Of a stretch of 64,000 nt of DNA, positions 15,512-24,527 are shown one piece after another. Made by a program: the position numbers and the translations under genes. Origin of the DNA: Kribbella pittospori (GTDB lineage: Bacteria; Actinomycetota; Actinomycetes; Propionibacteriales; Kribbellaceae); contig NZ_SJKB01000009.1 in NCBI RefSeq assembly GCF_004331465.1, positions 186,001-250,000 on the forward strand. The letters run 5' to 3'. Numbering within the stretch: position 1 is the stretch's first letter; each line of letters opens with the position of its first letter. Under the pieces are notes generated by a model. That model was not told the DNA's origin, ran no database searches, and saw nothing but the letters and a program-made list of their open reading frames with translations.

Positions 15512-16822
15512 GTGGAAGTCATGGTTGCGACATACCTGAAGAGATGGGTCGGCAGCCGGATCTTGAACAGGACCACTCGCAAGGGTGGTCTCGACCTGTC
15601 GAAGATGCGGATGTTTCCCAGCCAGGTCTCGATGCCGCTGCGCCGTCACGGCGTGGACCCGGTGCCGGAGCTGGCCAAGGTGCGCGAGGCCGAGCCCGTG
15701 CACAAGCTGGCGCATCTGTTCGGGCTCAACGTCTGGGTGGTGAGCGGGCACGCGGAGGCCAAGGCCGTGCTCGCCGACTCGACGAACTTCAGCAACGACA
15801 TCCGGCCGCTGGTCGGCTCGGATCCGAACAAGCCGTCGGAGGGGATCGGGGGGCTCGGGTTCACGGACCCGCCGGACCACACCCGGCTGCGGAAGCTGCT
15901 GACACCGGAGTTCACCAAGCGGCGGCTGGCGCGGCTGGAGCCGGCGATCGAGAAGATCGTCCAGGACCAGCTGGACCTCATGGAGGCCAAGGGCCCGGTC
16001 GCCGACATCGTCTCGGACTTCGCCTTCAACGTGCCGTTCCTGCTGATCGCCGACCTCCTTGGCGTGGAGGAGTCCGATCGCGACCGCTTCCGGGCGCTCG
16101 GGCCGGCGCGGTTCGACCTGTCCGGTGGGGGCATCGGGGTGTTCGGTTCGGCCAGTGAGTCCCGCGACTTCCTGTTCGAGATCGTCCGCAAACAGCGCAA
16201 GAACCCGGGTGACGGCCTGATCGGGTCGATCATCCGCGAGCAGGGTGACGACATCGACGACGTCGAGCTCGGTGGGCTCGCCGACGGCGTGTTCCTGGGT
16301 GGGTACGAGACGTCCGCGAGCATGCTCGCGCTCGGCACGCTGGTGCTGATGCGCAACCCGGAGAACTTCGAGCGGATCCGCAACGAGCCGGGTGCGGTCG
16401 ACGCGATCGTTGAGGAGTTGCTGCGGTATTTGACCGTCGTCCAGGTCGCATTCCCGCGGTTCGCGCGGCACGACCAGGAGCTGTTCGGCCAGCAGGTGAA
16501 GAAGGGCGACCTGGTCGCGGTGTCGCTGTCGGGGGCCGACCGCGACAAGGAGGTGTTCGGTCCGGACGCGGAGGAGTTCTGGCCGCGTCGCGCACCGGCC
16601 GCGCACCTCGCCTTCGGCCACGGCATGCACCGCTGCGTCGGCGCCGAGCTCGCTCGGATGGAACTGCGGGCCGCGTTCTCCGCGCTGGCCCACCGCTTTC
16701 CCGACCTGTCGCTCGCCATCCCCGAGGAGCAGCTCCGGTTCCGCGACTTCTCGATCGTGTACGGCGTCGAGACCCTGCCCGTCCAGCTCCACGCCGCAGA
16801 GCCCGAGCAGGTTGCCGGCTGA
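15512..16822 (+). CDS. Cytochrome P450
   Basis: A 436-residue soluble bacterial P450 monooxygenase. The I-helix oxygen-binding motif is GGYET in FLGGYETSAS, the K-helix ExxR is EELLR, and the heme loop is FGHGMHRCVG with the axial Cys at residue 375. The N-terminal part has the usual DPPDHTRLRKLLTPEFT. GAGAGGG stands three bases before the GTG start. No ferredoxin or reductase gene is adjacent, so redox partners must be elsewhere. The NUDIX gene follows at once, in the same operon. The substrate is unknown. Confidence 0.95.
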   Translation: MEVMVATYLKRWVGSRILNRTTRKGGLDLSKMRMFPSQVSMPLRRHGVDPVPELAKVREAEPVHKLAHLFGLNVWVVSGHAEAKAVLADSTNFSNDIRPLVGSDPNKPSEGIGGLGFTDPPDHTRLRKLLTPEFTKRRLARLEPAIEKIVQDQLDLMEAKGPVADIVSDFAFNVPFLLIADLLGVEESDRDRFRALGPARFDLSGGGIGVFGSASESRDFLFEIVRKQRKNPGDGLIGSIIREQGDDIDDVELGGLADGVFLGGYETSASMLALGTLVLMRNPENFERIRNEPGAVDAIVEELLRYLTVVQVAFPRFARHDQELFGQQVKKGDLVAVSLSGADRDKEVFGPDAEEFWPRRAPAAHLAFGHGMHRCVGAELARMELRAAFSALAHRFPDLSLAIPEEQLRFRDFSIVYGVETLPVQLHAAEPEQVAG

Positions 16823-16823
16823 C

Positions 16824-17303
16824 GTGCAGTCGACCGAGCAGTACGCCGCTGGGTTGCCGCGGAAGCGGATGGCGGCGGGGGTGTTGTTCCGGGGTGCGGA
16901 CGATCGCGTTCTGCTGGTAGAGCCGTCGTACAAGCCGAACTGGGAGCTGCCCGGGGGTGTGGTCGAGGCGAACGAGGCGCCGTGGGTCGCGGCGGCCCGG
17001 GAGCTGAGGGAGGAACTCGGGGCGGAGCGGCCGATCGGGCGGTTGCTGGTGGTGGACCACGTGCACGCGTACGACGGCCGGCTCGAAGGCATGATCTTCG
17101 TCTTCGACGGCGGTGTGGTGACGGAGGACGACCTGGCCGCGTTCACGTTCCCCGACGGCGAGATTCTGTCCGTCGGCCTCTACTCCCTGGCCGACGTACG
17201 TGCGCGGGTCAAGCCGCTGTTGGCCGATCGACTGACCGCCGCCCTTTCGGCTGTTCGCGAGGGCACAACGGCCCTCTGCGAGCACGGTGTGCGCGTGGCC
17301 TGA
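16824..17303 (+). CDS. NUDIX hydrolase
   Basis: About 159 residues. The Nudix box is complete: GGVVEANEAPWVAAARELRE continuing into ELGA fits Gx5Ex7REUxEExGU and would bind the catalytic Mg2+. It should hydrolyse a nucleoside-diphosphate-linked compound; the substrate is not predictable. It begins right after the P450 stop. The GTG at 16824 is used; a TTG at 16812 overlapping the P450 end is the alternative, and neither has a clear ribosome-binding site, which fits coupling to the P450. Confidence 0.9.
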   Translation: MQSTEQYAAGLPRKRMAAGVLFRGADDRVLLVEPSYKPNWELPGGVVEANEAPWVAAARELREELGAERPIGRLLVVDHVHAYDGRLEGMIFVFDGGVVTEDDLAAFTFPDGEILSVGLYSLADVRARVKPLLADRLTAALSAVREGTTALCEHGVRVA

Positions 17304-17312
17304 GCCGTGCTG

Positions 17313-18044
17313 TCAGGCCGCGGTGCGGTAGACCGCGCACCCTCGGCGCTCGAGGTCGTGCACCCATTCCGGCACGTCGGGGAGGTTGAGCCAGCGGAGG
17401 TCGAGTTTCTCCAACTCGGGGAAGGTGTCCGGCGGCAGATCCGGCAGCTGGGTCAGCCGGTTGGCGCGAAGGTCCAGGTGGCGCAGTCGTGGAAGGCGGC
17501 TGAGTTGGACGGGGAACTCGATCACGGCGTTGGCCCGGAGACTGAGGACCCGAAGCTCAGTGAGCTGGTCGAAGGTGGCGGGGAGGCGTTCGATCGCGTT
17601 GCGGTCGAGGTGGAGCTCGCGCAGTGCTGCCAGTTCGCCGTACGTCTCGGGCAGGTCGGTGAGGCGGTTGCCGTAGAGGCGGAGCTCGATCAGCCGGCTG
17701 AGGCGGCCCAGTGACGCGGGCACGGATGTCAGGGCGTTGCCGGTCGCGCCGAGGTACGTGAGCGACGACAGGTCACCGAGGGACTCGGGCAGCTCCGCGA
17801 TCTGCAGATCGCTGACGTAGAGGAACTCGAGCTGCTGCAGCCGTCCTAGCGAGGTCGGCAGTGCCTTGAGTGGTTGATGGCTGAGGTCCAGGATGCGGAG
17901 CCCGGTGAAGTCTCCTAGCCAGTCCGGGAGCTCCGTCAGCTGGTTCTCGTGCAGGTACAGCTCCCGGAGTCCGGCGTACGCACGGATCGCTGGATCGACC
18001 GCGCGTAGGCCGGTTCTGCCGAGGTTCACGGTGCGGGGTGGCAT
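17313..18044 (-). CDS. Leucine-rich repeat protein
   Basis: A 243-residue protein made almost wholly of bacterial leucine-rich repeats of 23 residues, about eight of them, for example LRELYLHENQLTELPDWLGD, LIELRLYGNRLTDLPETYGE and LRELHLDRNAIERLPATFDQ. No signal peptide or membrane segment is present, so it is probably cytoplasmic. Such proteins form curved binding scaffolds; the partner is unknown. The start is three bases after the stop of the oxidoreductase gene upstream, so both are likely one transcript. It converges with the NUDIX gene with only 9 bases between. Confidence 0.9.
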   Translation of the reverse strand: MPPRTVNLGRTGLRAVDPAIRAYAGLRELYLHENQLTELPDWLGDFTGLRILDLSHQPLKALPTSLGRLQQLEFLYVSDLQIAELPESLGDLSSLTYLGATGNALTSVPASLGRLSRLIELRLYGNRLTDLPETYGELAALRELHLDRNAIERLPATFDQLTELRVLSLRANAVIEFPVQLSRLPRLRHLDLRANRLTQLPDLPPDTFPELEKLDLRWLNLPDVPEWVHDLERRGCAVYRTAA

Positions 18045-18047
18045 GTG

Positions 18048-18896
18048 TCAGCTCGGGCTGCTCGGGCTCAGGTTGAAGCGGTCGGCGAAGGCGGAGAGTT
18101 GGTCTCGTTGCTCGGAGGGGTCCGGGCTCGAGGTGCCAACGACCAGGCGGGTGACTCCCTGGGCGGCGTACGCCTCGAGTGAGGCAGGGGTCAGCTCGAT
18201 CGAACCCCAGCGGGTGTAGTCGAGGGCGCGGTCGCCTGCCGTGGTCTGAGCCAAGTCCCACTGGGCCGCGCGTTCGTCGCCCATCAGCGCGCCGCCGGCG
18301 AAGTACCCGTCACCGCGCAGTCCCGCCCGCCGGGCCGCTGCGCGGCTCGACCCGCCGACGTGGATCGGCAGTGGGGACAGGGGTTTCGGGAAGCTGTAGA
18401 CGTTCTTGAACTCGAAGAACTGACCGGAGTAGCTGGCCCCATCCGCGTCGTCGGACCAGAGCAGCCGCAGTACGTCGATCGCCTCGTCGGCGCGGCGCCC
18501 GCGGGTGCTGAAGTCCACGCCCGCCGCGACAGCCTCACTCGGCAGAGCACCAACCCCGACGGTGAGCAGTCGCATCCGGCCCTTCGAGAGCACGTCGATC
18601 GTCGCCAGCCGCTTGGCCAGCATCACCGGGTGGTAGTACGGCAGCAGCAACACCCCGGTCCCCAGCAGGATCCGATCGGTCGCCGCAGCGACGTACGTCA
18701 GCAGGTCGAGCGGAGCGCCGTACGGCAGTGTCATCGGCAGCTGAGCACCACCGAATGTGTCACCGGTGGTCAGCGCCACCCGCTCCGGCACGTAGATCCC
18801 TTCGAACCCACAAGCCTCCGCATGCTGCGCAAACGCCGCCAGGTGATCCGGATCCACCCCGAACACAGGCGTGCTGTAACTGACCGCGAACTTCAT
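18048..18896 (-). CDS. LLM-class (F420- or flavin-dependent) oxidoreductase
   Basis: A 282-residue luciferase-like monooxygenase-fold enzyme. Family features are the N-terminal beta strand KFAVSYSTPVFG, GFEGIYVPERVAL, the segment TDRILLGTGVLLLPYYHPVMLAKRLATID, GRMRLLTVGVG and PLPIHVGGSSRAAARRAG. This TIGR03619-like group in actinobacteria mostly uses F420, which is inference here. The start has GGAAGGAACGGG just upstream. It forms an operon with the LRR protein gene. Confidence 0.9.
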   Translation of the reverse strand: MKFAVSYSTPVFGVDPDHLAAFAQHAEACGFEGIYVPERVALTTGDTFGGAQLPMTLPYGAPLDLLTYVAAATDRILLGTGVLLLPYYHPVMLAKRLATIDVLSKGRMRLLTVGVGALPSEAVAAGVDFSTRGRRADEAIDVLRLLWSDDADGASYSGQFFEFKNVYSFPKPLSPLPIHVGGSSRAAARRAGLRGDGYFAGGALMGDERAAQWDLAQTTAGDRALDYTRWGSIELTPASLEAYAAQGVTRLVVGTSSPDPSEQRDQLSAFADRFNLSPSSPS

Positions 18897-19001
18897 CCCG
18901 TTCCTTCCACCGTGGGGTCAGCACCCTAGAACGTTGCCCCCAGGGTCAAGGCAACTTACTCGCGGTCCGACGAACCGCCACCCGGATCTGTGAGGTGACA
19001 G

Positions 19002-19116
19002 TGGTTCCCCGGCGCGTCAGCTACGCCCGCTCCTACGTCGCGTGCTCCGCAGCCGCTTCCCACCCGCCCCTTCCTTGCTTGCGCCGTGCTCCTGCGTCGC
19101 CCGGCTTCCGACCGCA
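19002..19116 (+). repeat. Left arm of a 750-base inverted-repeat element
   Basis: These 115 bases match, in inverted orientation, 19639-19751. By eye most positions agree, including long exact runs such as CCCGGCTTCCGACCGCA (one mismatch next to it), CGCTCCTAC and CCACCCGCCCC. The two arms enclose about 520 bases without a recognised gene. Confidence 0.75.
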
Positions 19117-19638
19117 CCGTACTGCCGTCTGCTCATGTCTTCTCACAGGCTGTGGTTCCGCCCCGTGCTACCTGAGCATCCGCCGCCCTCCTGCTCGTCG
19201 CTGAACCTGTTCTGTGCAGAGGTTCGACCTCAGCGGCACAGAGGTGATAACCAGACCAATCGCTGCATCGCATCACCCACCGTTGTGGTCGGTGATGCTT
19301 CGACGATCCGGGATCAGCTCTCATGCACGCGGCATGGCCGGGATTGCGTGGAGCCCGCGAAATCCGCCGTGCCGCCCGTCCGGCTCGTGTGACCCAGAGA
19401 TTCAGGACGCGGTCGTCGCGGAGGCTGTGGAGGGTGCCGTCCGCCGGGATGGTGGGTGTCGCCCTGTTGATCTCTGCAGTTGCTGGCCATCTGAGCTCAG
19501 CTAGAAAGGCTGCTTGGTCGGGAGTCGGGAAGGGTCCCGCGCGCAGCCCGGCTACCAGCCCAAGTCCTGCTGCCCCGACCACTGCTCGCATGGGTTGTCC
19601 ACAGTGTGCAAAGCATGCGCAAGTCGACGGGATCCCAG
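19117..19638. other. Interior of the inverted-repeat element, no recognised gene
   Basis: No recognisable protein is encoded. A minus-strand open frame runs through (19753 to 19133), and from an internal ATG near 19592 it would start MRAVVGAAGLGLVAGLRAGP, but it has no ribosome-binding site and no family features. Two hairpins stand out: CTGTGC/GCACAG with inner AGGT/ACCT (19212-19241) and GCATCACC/GGTGATGC (19270-19277 with 19291-19298). It may be a decayed gene or a structured RNA within a mobile or dispersed element. The flanks 18897-19001 and 19752-19854 hold only promoter-like sequence. Confidence 0.4.
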
Positions 19639-19751
19639 TGCGGTCGGAAGCCGGGTGACGCAGGAGCGCGGTGCGAGCGAGGAAGGGGGCGGGTGGGAGC
19701 AGCGGCGAGCACGCGGCGGTAGGAGCGCGCGTAGCGGTGCGTGGGGGAACC
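19639..19751 (-). repeat. Right arm of the 750-base inverted-repeat element
   Basis: These 113 bases are the inverted copy of 19002-19116, starting at TGCGGTCGGAAGCCGGGTGA and ending at GGGGGAACCA. Differences are mainly single-base changes plus a few small indels. Confidence 0.75.
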
Positions 19752-19863
19752 ACCTGAGTTTCGTGAACTTTGGGGTCCGGAATGGCGGTGGGTAGTTTTG
19801 GGGTGGCACTAGGTGGTCGTTGGCCGGATCGGGTCGTGACAGAGGTGGGGGTGGGTGGTCACA

Positions 19864-21489
19864 ATGGGCGGTCCGGCCCGAGGTGCGGGTGAGGATCAGG
19901 GGAGGCCGCCGGCGGGTATGGCGAGTGGCGAGATGGCGACGGGCGACGTACTGACCGCCCGGATCGCCGCCGCGATGACATCGGCTCAGTCCGGTGGGCA
20001 TGCGAGCGCGGCCGCCGAGATCGAGCTGATCCGGGCCGAGCTGGGTGGCGTGCCGAGCTACCAGCTGGCCGCGGCGGAGTACGTGCGTGGTGTCTCGGCG
20101 CACCATGCCAGCGATGCCGACGAGGCACTCAAGGCCGTCGACGCGTGTATCGCGGTCGCGAAGGCGATCGACGAGCCGGGCTGGGAAGCCAACGCCTTGG
20201 CGATCCGCATCATCAACCTCGCCCGCAGCGGCCGCGGTGGTGACACAGTCAACGACCTGGTCGCGGCAGAGCACGCGCTGATCCGGACGCAGGATCCCGG
20301 CCTGACCGCTTGGGCACACACCGGCCTCGGCTATGCGTACGACGTACTTCGCCTCTTCGAGCTGTGCATCCCGCACTACGAGCAGGCGGCCCGGGCGGAT
20401 GCGGATGTGTTCGAGCTGGCTGAGTCGGAGGCGATCGACCGGCTGAATCTCGCCGAGACGTATCTCCGCTGGGCGCATGAGCTCGAGCGGCTGGGCGATC
20501 CCTCGTACGTCGGGGAGATCCGCGAGCGGCTCGCATCGGCGGCGTACTGGGCGCGTGAGGGCGAGCGGGTGATCGTCGACGACGAGAGCCAGGAATTCTG
20601 GCGGTTGAGTGCGCGGTTGTGGCTGGCCGGCGCGGCGACCGACCACGACCCGGACTCCGCGGTGGCCGAACTGACAGAGTGCCGCGACGAGATCAGCAAG
20701 TTGGGTGAGACCGAACGGCTCGCGATCGCAGGCGCGTACCTGGCCAGAGCTTTGCAGGCGCAGGGCAAGTCCGACGAGGCGAAGGCAGCGGCCGATCGGG
20801 CCGCGGATGACCTGATTCCATTGGCGGATCCGGCCACGCATGTGCTGGTTCTGCAAACCCGATCGGAGATCGCGGCCGCGTCCAGTGAGCCGGGAGCCGT
20901 TGCAGGGTTGGAATATGCGCGCTCCGAGGCTCGCGGTTGGTGGAAGGAACGGCAGCGCGCGCTGACCGCCGTACGGCATGCGCTTGCCGCGCACGATCTT
21001 TCGGCGCGGCACGATGCCGAGTGGCACGCGGCGCGGCAGGATCCCCTGACCGGCGTGGGGAATCGGCGCGCGCTCGACGAGCGGCTGACCGCGGCGCGCG
21101 ATTCGGGGCGGGCAGTCACGGTGCTCGCCATCGACGTGGACAACCTGAAGGTGGTCAACGACACCTTCGGGCACGCCTGTGGGGACGAATTGCTGCAGGT
21201 TGTGGCAAACCTGCTGGTAGAACAGGCGCGAGCAACTGATGCCGTGGTTCGATCGGGGGGCGACGAGTTCGTCGTGGTGCTCGATCAGCCGGACGCCAAG
21301 GGCGGTGCGCTGCTGGCACTGCGGATCCGGACCGCGGTCAGGGCGATCGCGGCGGCGACGGACAAACCGTGGCTGCGGCGGCTCGGTTTGAGCATCGGGT
21401 ACGCCGCTACGGCGGAAGGTGTTGCGGTGGACCAGCTGATCGCGACGGCGGATCGGCGGCTGTACGGCGACAAACGTCGTCAGCGGTGA
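19864..21489 (+). CDS. Diguanylate cyclase with N-terminal TPR-like domain (first of a tandem pair)
   Basis: About 541 residues. The N-terminal two thirds are helical TPR-like repeats (for example AAAEYVRGVSAHHASDADEAL, AWAHTGLGYAYDVLRLFELC). The C-terminal domain (about residues 385-540) is GGDEF: DPLTGVGNRRALDERL, DVDNLKVVNDTFGHACGDEL and the intact active site RSGGDEFVVVL. The product-inhibition site RxxD is present as RATD five residues before GGDEF. It should make c-di-GMP from GTP. It has no membrane segment, so it is probably cytoplasmic. The start is uncertain: GTG 19855 and ATGs further in are possible. The next gene is its paralogue. Confidence 0.9.
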   Translation: MGGPARGAGEDQGRPPAGMASGEMATGDVLTARIAAAMTSAQSGGHASAAAEIELIRAELGGVPSYQLAAAEYVRGVSAHHASDADEALKAVDACIAVAKAIDEPGWEANALAIRIINLARSGRGGDTVNDLVAAEHALIRTQDPGLTAWAHTGLGYAYDVLRLFELCIPHYEQAARADADVFELAESEAIDRLNLAETYLRWAHELERLGDPSYVGEIRERLASAAYWAREGERVIVDDESQEFWRLSARLWLAGAATDHDPDSAVAELTECRDEISKLGETERLAIAGAYLARALQAQGKSDEAKAAADRAADDLIPLADPATHVLVLQTRSEIAAASSEPGAVAGLEYARSEARGWWKERQRALTAVRHALAAHDLSARHDAEWHAARQDPLTGVGNRRALDERLTAARDSGRAVTVLAIDVDNLKVVNDTFGHACGDELLQVVANLLVEQARATDAVVRSGGDEFVVVLDQPDAKGGALLALRIRTAVRAIAAATDKPWLRRLGLSIGYAATAEGVAVDQLIATADRRLYGDKRRQR

Positions 21490-21512
21490 GGCACGCACTC
21501 AGGGGAGGTTTC

Positions 21513-23078
21513 TTGCGCGAGACGTCGGGGGTGACGACGCGGATCGCGGCGGCGATGACCCGGGCCCAGTCGGGGAATCCGGCCGAGGCGGCGACCGAGA
21601 TCAACCGGTTGCTGGACGAACTCGGGCCGGAGCCCACGCACGAGCGCGCCGCGGCCGAGTACGTGCGAGCCGTCGCGGCGCACCACGCCACCGACGCGAT
21701 GGAGGCCCTGGACGCGGTCGACGCCTGTATCCGGGTCGCGCGGGCGATCGACGAGCCAGGCTGGGAGGCGAACGCGATCGCCATCCGCATCGTCACCCTG
21801 ATCCGCACCGGCGAGGGCGGTGACTCGGTCGCCGACCTGGTCGCGGCGGAGAACGCGCTCTCCCGGACCCGCGATCTCGGCCTGGCCGCCTGGGCGCACA
21901 CCGGCCTCGGCTACGCCTACGATCTGCTCCGCCTGTACGAGCTGTGCATCCCGCACTTCGAACTGGCCGCCGAGGGCGACCACGATCCACTCGGCCTGGC
22001 CGAGGCTCCGGCGATCAACCGACTGAACCTGGCCGAGTCCAACCTCCGCTGGGCGCACGAGCTCGAGCGGCTCGGCGACACGTCGTACGGCGAGGAGATC
22101 GCCGAACGGCGGCGGGAGGCGCGCCGGTGGGCCGGTGAGGCGATCGAGGTCATCGTCGGCGCCGACCTGCTCGGGTACTGGCCGATCGCCGGGCGGATGT
22201 GGCTGGCCGCCAGCAACGACGACACTGACGCCGCCGAAGCCACGGTGATCCTGAAGGACTGCCGGGACCAACTGGCGAAGCTGGGCGACCTGGAGCTGGC
22301 CGCGATCGCAGGTGCCTATCTGGCCAAGGCGTACGCCGCCATGGGCCAACTCGACGATGCGATGGAGGCCGCGGACCGGGCCGGCACCGATCTTCCACCG
22401 ACCTCGGATCCACCGGTGGAGGCGTTGATCCGGCACACCGCGGTGCGGATCGTTGCCGAGTCAGGTGACGCGGGAGCGGTGACCGGCCTGCAGTACGCGC
22501 GGGCGATCACCAGGGGCTGGTGGGCGGAGCGGCTACGCGGTCTGTACGCCGTACGGACCGCACTGGCCAACCATGAGCTGTCGATCAGGCACGACGCGGA
22601 GTGGCGTGCGGCGCGCGAGGATCCGCTGACCGGTGTGGGTAATCGGCGCGCGCTGGACGAACGCATGTCGGTGGCCCGCGCCGCGGCGCGGTCGGTCGCG
22701 GTGATCGCCATCGACGTCGACAACCTGAAGGTCATCAACGACAGCTACGGGCACGCCTGCGGCGACGCGGTGCTGCGCCGGGTCGGCCAGCTCCTCACCG
22801 AGCAATGTCGTGCCGAGGACGTGGTCGCACGGGCCGGCGGGGACGAGTTCGTCGTGGTGCTGGACAACCCGGACGAGCGCGGCGCGAAGGAGTTGGTCGA
22901 GCGGATCAAGTCCACGGCCGACCGGGTCGCGGCGAGCGCGGTCGAACCGTGGTTCACGATGCTGCGGCTGAGCATCGGCCAGGCCAGCAGCACCGACGGC
23001 ATCGCGGTCGGCGAACTGCTGACCGAGGCGGACCGGCGGATGTACGCCGAGAAACGCCGCCGCCGCGGACAGCTCTAG
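21513..23078 (+). CDS. Diguanylate cyclase with N-terminal TPR-like domain (second of a tandem pair)
   Basis: About 521 residues, colinear with the preceding gene throughout: TTRIAAAMTRAQSGNPAEAA, AWAHTGLGYAYDLLRLYELC and DVDNLKVINDSYGHACGD. The active site RAGGDEFVVVL and inhibition site RAED are intact, so it should be active and feedback-regulated. The TTG start has GGGGAGG four bases upstream. An in-frame GTG at 21486 overlaps the stop of the first gene as GTGA and could be a coupled start. The gene converges with the methyltransferase gene, sharing 4 bases at the stops. Confidence 0.92.
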   Translation: MRETSGVTTRIAAAMTRAQSGNPAEAATEINRLLDELGPEPTHERAAAEYVRAVAAHHATDAMEALDAVDACIRVARAIDEPGWEANAIAIRIVTLIRTGEGGDSVADLVAAENALSRTRDLGLAAWAHTGLGYAYDLLRLYELCIPHFELAAEGDHDPLGLAEAPAINRLNLAESNLRWAHELERLGDTSYGEEIAERRREARRWAGEAIEVIVGADLLGYWPIAGRMWLAASNDDTDAAEATVILKDCRDQLAKLGDLELAAIAGAYLAKAYAAMGQLDDAMEAADRAGTDLPPTSDPPVEALIRHTAVRIVAESGDAGAVTGLQYARAITRGWWAERLRGLYAVRTALANHELSIRHDAEWRAAREDPLTGVGNRRALDERMSVARAAARSVAVIAIDVDNLKVINDSYGHACGDAVLRRVGQLLTEQCRAEDVVARAGGDEFVVVLDNPDERGAKELVERIKSTADRVAASAVEPWFTMLRLSIGQASSTDGIAVGELLTEADRRMYAEKRRRRGQL

Positions 23079-24520
23079 TAGTCCAAGAACCCTTCCACCA
23101 CCAGGCGCCGGATCTGCGGCAAGTAGTCCTGCAGGACCTCCACTGCCGGGCGATCCAACAGCTCGGCCAGCGCAGCGAGGATCTGTCCGGCGCTCAGGTC
23201 CCCATCACACGCACCGACGAAGCCGGCCAGCACGGTGTCGACCTGCTCCGCCCGCCGCATCCCGCGCTGGCGCCGGAGCACGATGGTCGCCGGATCCTCC
23301 GCGCCCGGTCGCCCGGTCGTCTCCTGGATCACGTCGTCCGCGACCACCAGATGCAGCCCGGTCAGGTCGGCCGGCATTCCCTCGGCCCGCTCGAACCGGT
23401 GCAGTACGTGCGGACCGATCGGCTGCTCGATCTCGTACGGCCACTCCTCGGCCACGAGCGTCCCTGTCACGTTGTGCAAGGTGATCCAGCCCATGCCGAT
23501 CGCTTCGACCTCTTGCGCGTCCAGCCACCGCATCCAGGCGTCGTACTGAGAGGTGTACGACGGTGTGCCGGGGACTCCGGCGTCGCGGAGCCAGAGTTCG
23601 ACGTACTCGGACGGGTCGAGCTGCTCGCGCTGCACCGCCCAGGCGGACCGATCGCCTGTCCACGCAGCGATCCGGTCACGCCAGTCCTCACCGCGGACGT
23701 ACGTCCAGTTGGCGAGCAGTTGGCACCAGCCACCGTCGGTCAGGTGGTCCGGCGCCTGCCGCACCAACTGCTCGACGAGCGAGTCGCCGGCGAACCCCGT
23801 CTCGCGGTACGTCAGCTGATCGTCGCCCGGCGGTGAGATCACGTACGGCGGGTTGCTCACGATCAGGTCGAAGCGCTCACCCCGGACCGGTTCGAACAGA
23901 CTGCCTTCGCGGACGTCGAGCTCGATCCGGTTCAGCGCGGCCGTCCACCGGGCCAGCCGGAGGGCGCGCGGGTTCACGTCGGTGGCGACAACCTGGTTGA
24001 CCCGGTTGGACAGATGCAGTGACTGGATCCCGCTGCCGGTGCCGATGTCGAGAGCCCGCTCAGCCTTGACCGGCACGGTCAGGTTGACCAGGCTGAGGCT
24101 GGCTGACGAGATCCCGAGCGCATAGTCGCTGCGCATCGGCTCGCGCCGCCCGTCCAGGCCGGGCGTCAGGTCGGCGATCACCCACCACTGCCGGTCGTCC
24201 TCGGAGTACGGCCGGATGTCGAGGCGCGCTCGGGCAGAGCCGCCGTCGACCGCGATGATGCCGAGCGCAACCAGATCGATGCCCGGAAAAGCCTGCAGGA
24301 CAAGGGATTCCGGTACGTCGTGCTGCAGCAGGAACAACCGGATGATCGTGTCCAGGGCGTCACCGGACGAGGTGCGCCGGCCCGCGAGAGTGGTCTCGTT
24401 GCGGGCCAGCGCACCGTTCGCCTGAGGACCCAGCCGGGCGGCCACTCCCTCGACCGTGTACCCGGCTTGTGTGAACGCCTCCCGCAGCGCGTCCACGTCG
24501 GTCCCCGTCAGTTCGTTCAT
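23075..24520 (-). CDS. SAM-dependent methyltransferase (HemK/RlmF-like NPPY type)
   Basis: A 481-residue class I methyltransferase. The SAM loop is ALDIGTGSGIQSLHLS (about residue 155) and the catalytic motif is VSNPPYVISPP, which is used for methylating exocyclic N of adenine or guanine or a Gln side chain. The N-terminal 150 residues and the C-terminal region from about 385 are extra domains typical of this actinobacterial family, which sits near topA in Streptomyces as I recall (SCO3545). The target is unknown. The start has CATAAT (24532-24527) six bases upstream without a Shine-Dalgarno, overlapping the stop of the GH31 gene. It may be read from that promoter or from the GH31 transcript. 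Confidence 0.9.
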   Translation of the reverse strand: MNELTGTDVDALREAFTQAGYTVEGVAARLGPQANGALARNETTLAGRRTSSGDALDTIIRLFLLQHDVPESLVLQAFPGIDLVALGIIAVDGGSARARLDIRPYSEDDRQWWVIADLTPGLDGRREPMRSDYALGISSASLSLVNLTVPVKAERALDIGTGSGIQSLHLSNRVNQVVATDVNPRALRLARWTAALNRIELDVREGSLFEPVRGERFDLIVSNPPYVISPPGDDQLTYRETGFAGDSLVEQLVRQAPDHLTDGGWCQLLANWTYVRGEDWRDRIAAWTGDRSAWAVQREQLDPSEYVELWLRDAGVPGTPSYTSQYDAWMRWLDAQEVEAIGMGWITLHNVTGTLVAEEWPYEIEQPIGPHVLHRFERAEGMPADLTGLHLVVADDVIQETTGRPGAEDPATIVLRRQRGMRRAEQVDTVLAGFVGACDGDLSAGQILAALAELLDRPAVEVLQDYLPQIRRLVVEGFLDY

Positions 24521-24527
24521 CCAGCCA

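Noticed and set aside
19002..19751. Insertion sequence with transposase
   Set aside because: No DDE, HUH or serine/tyrosine recombinase motif could be seen in any frame; only the inverted arms support a mobile origin.
19133..19753. A minus-strand frame through the inverted-repeat element, considered as a small secreted protein
   Set aside because: The internal ATG gives a hydrophobic start, but there is no ribosome-binding site and no recognisable domain. The frame begins in the repeat arm and is better seen as part of the element.
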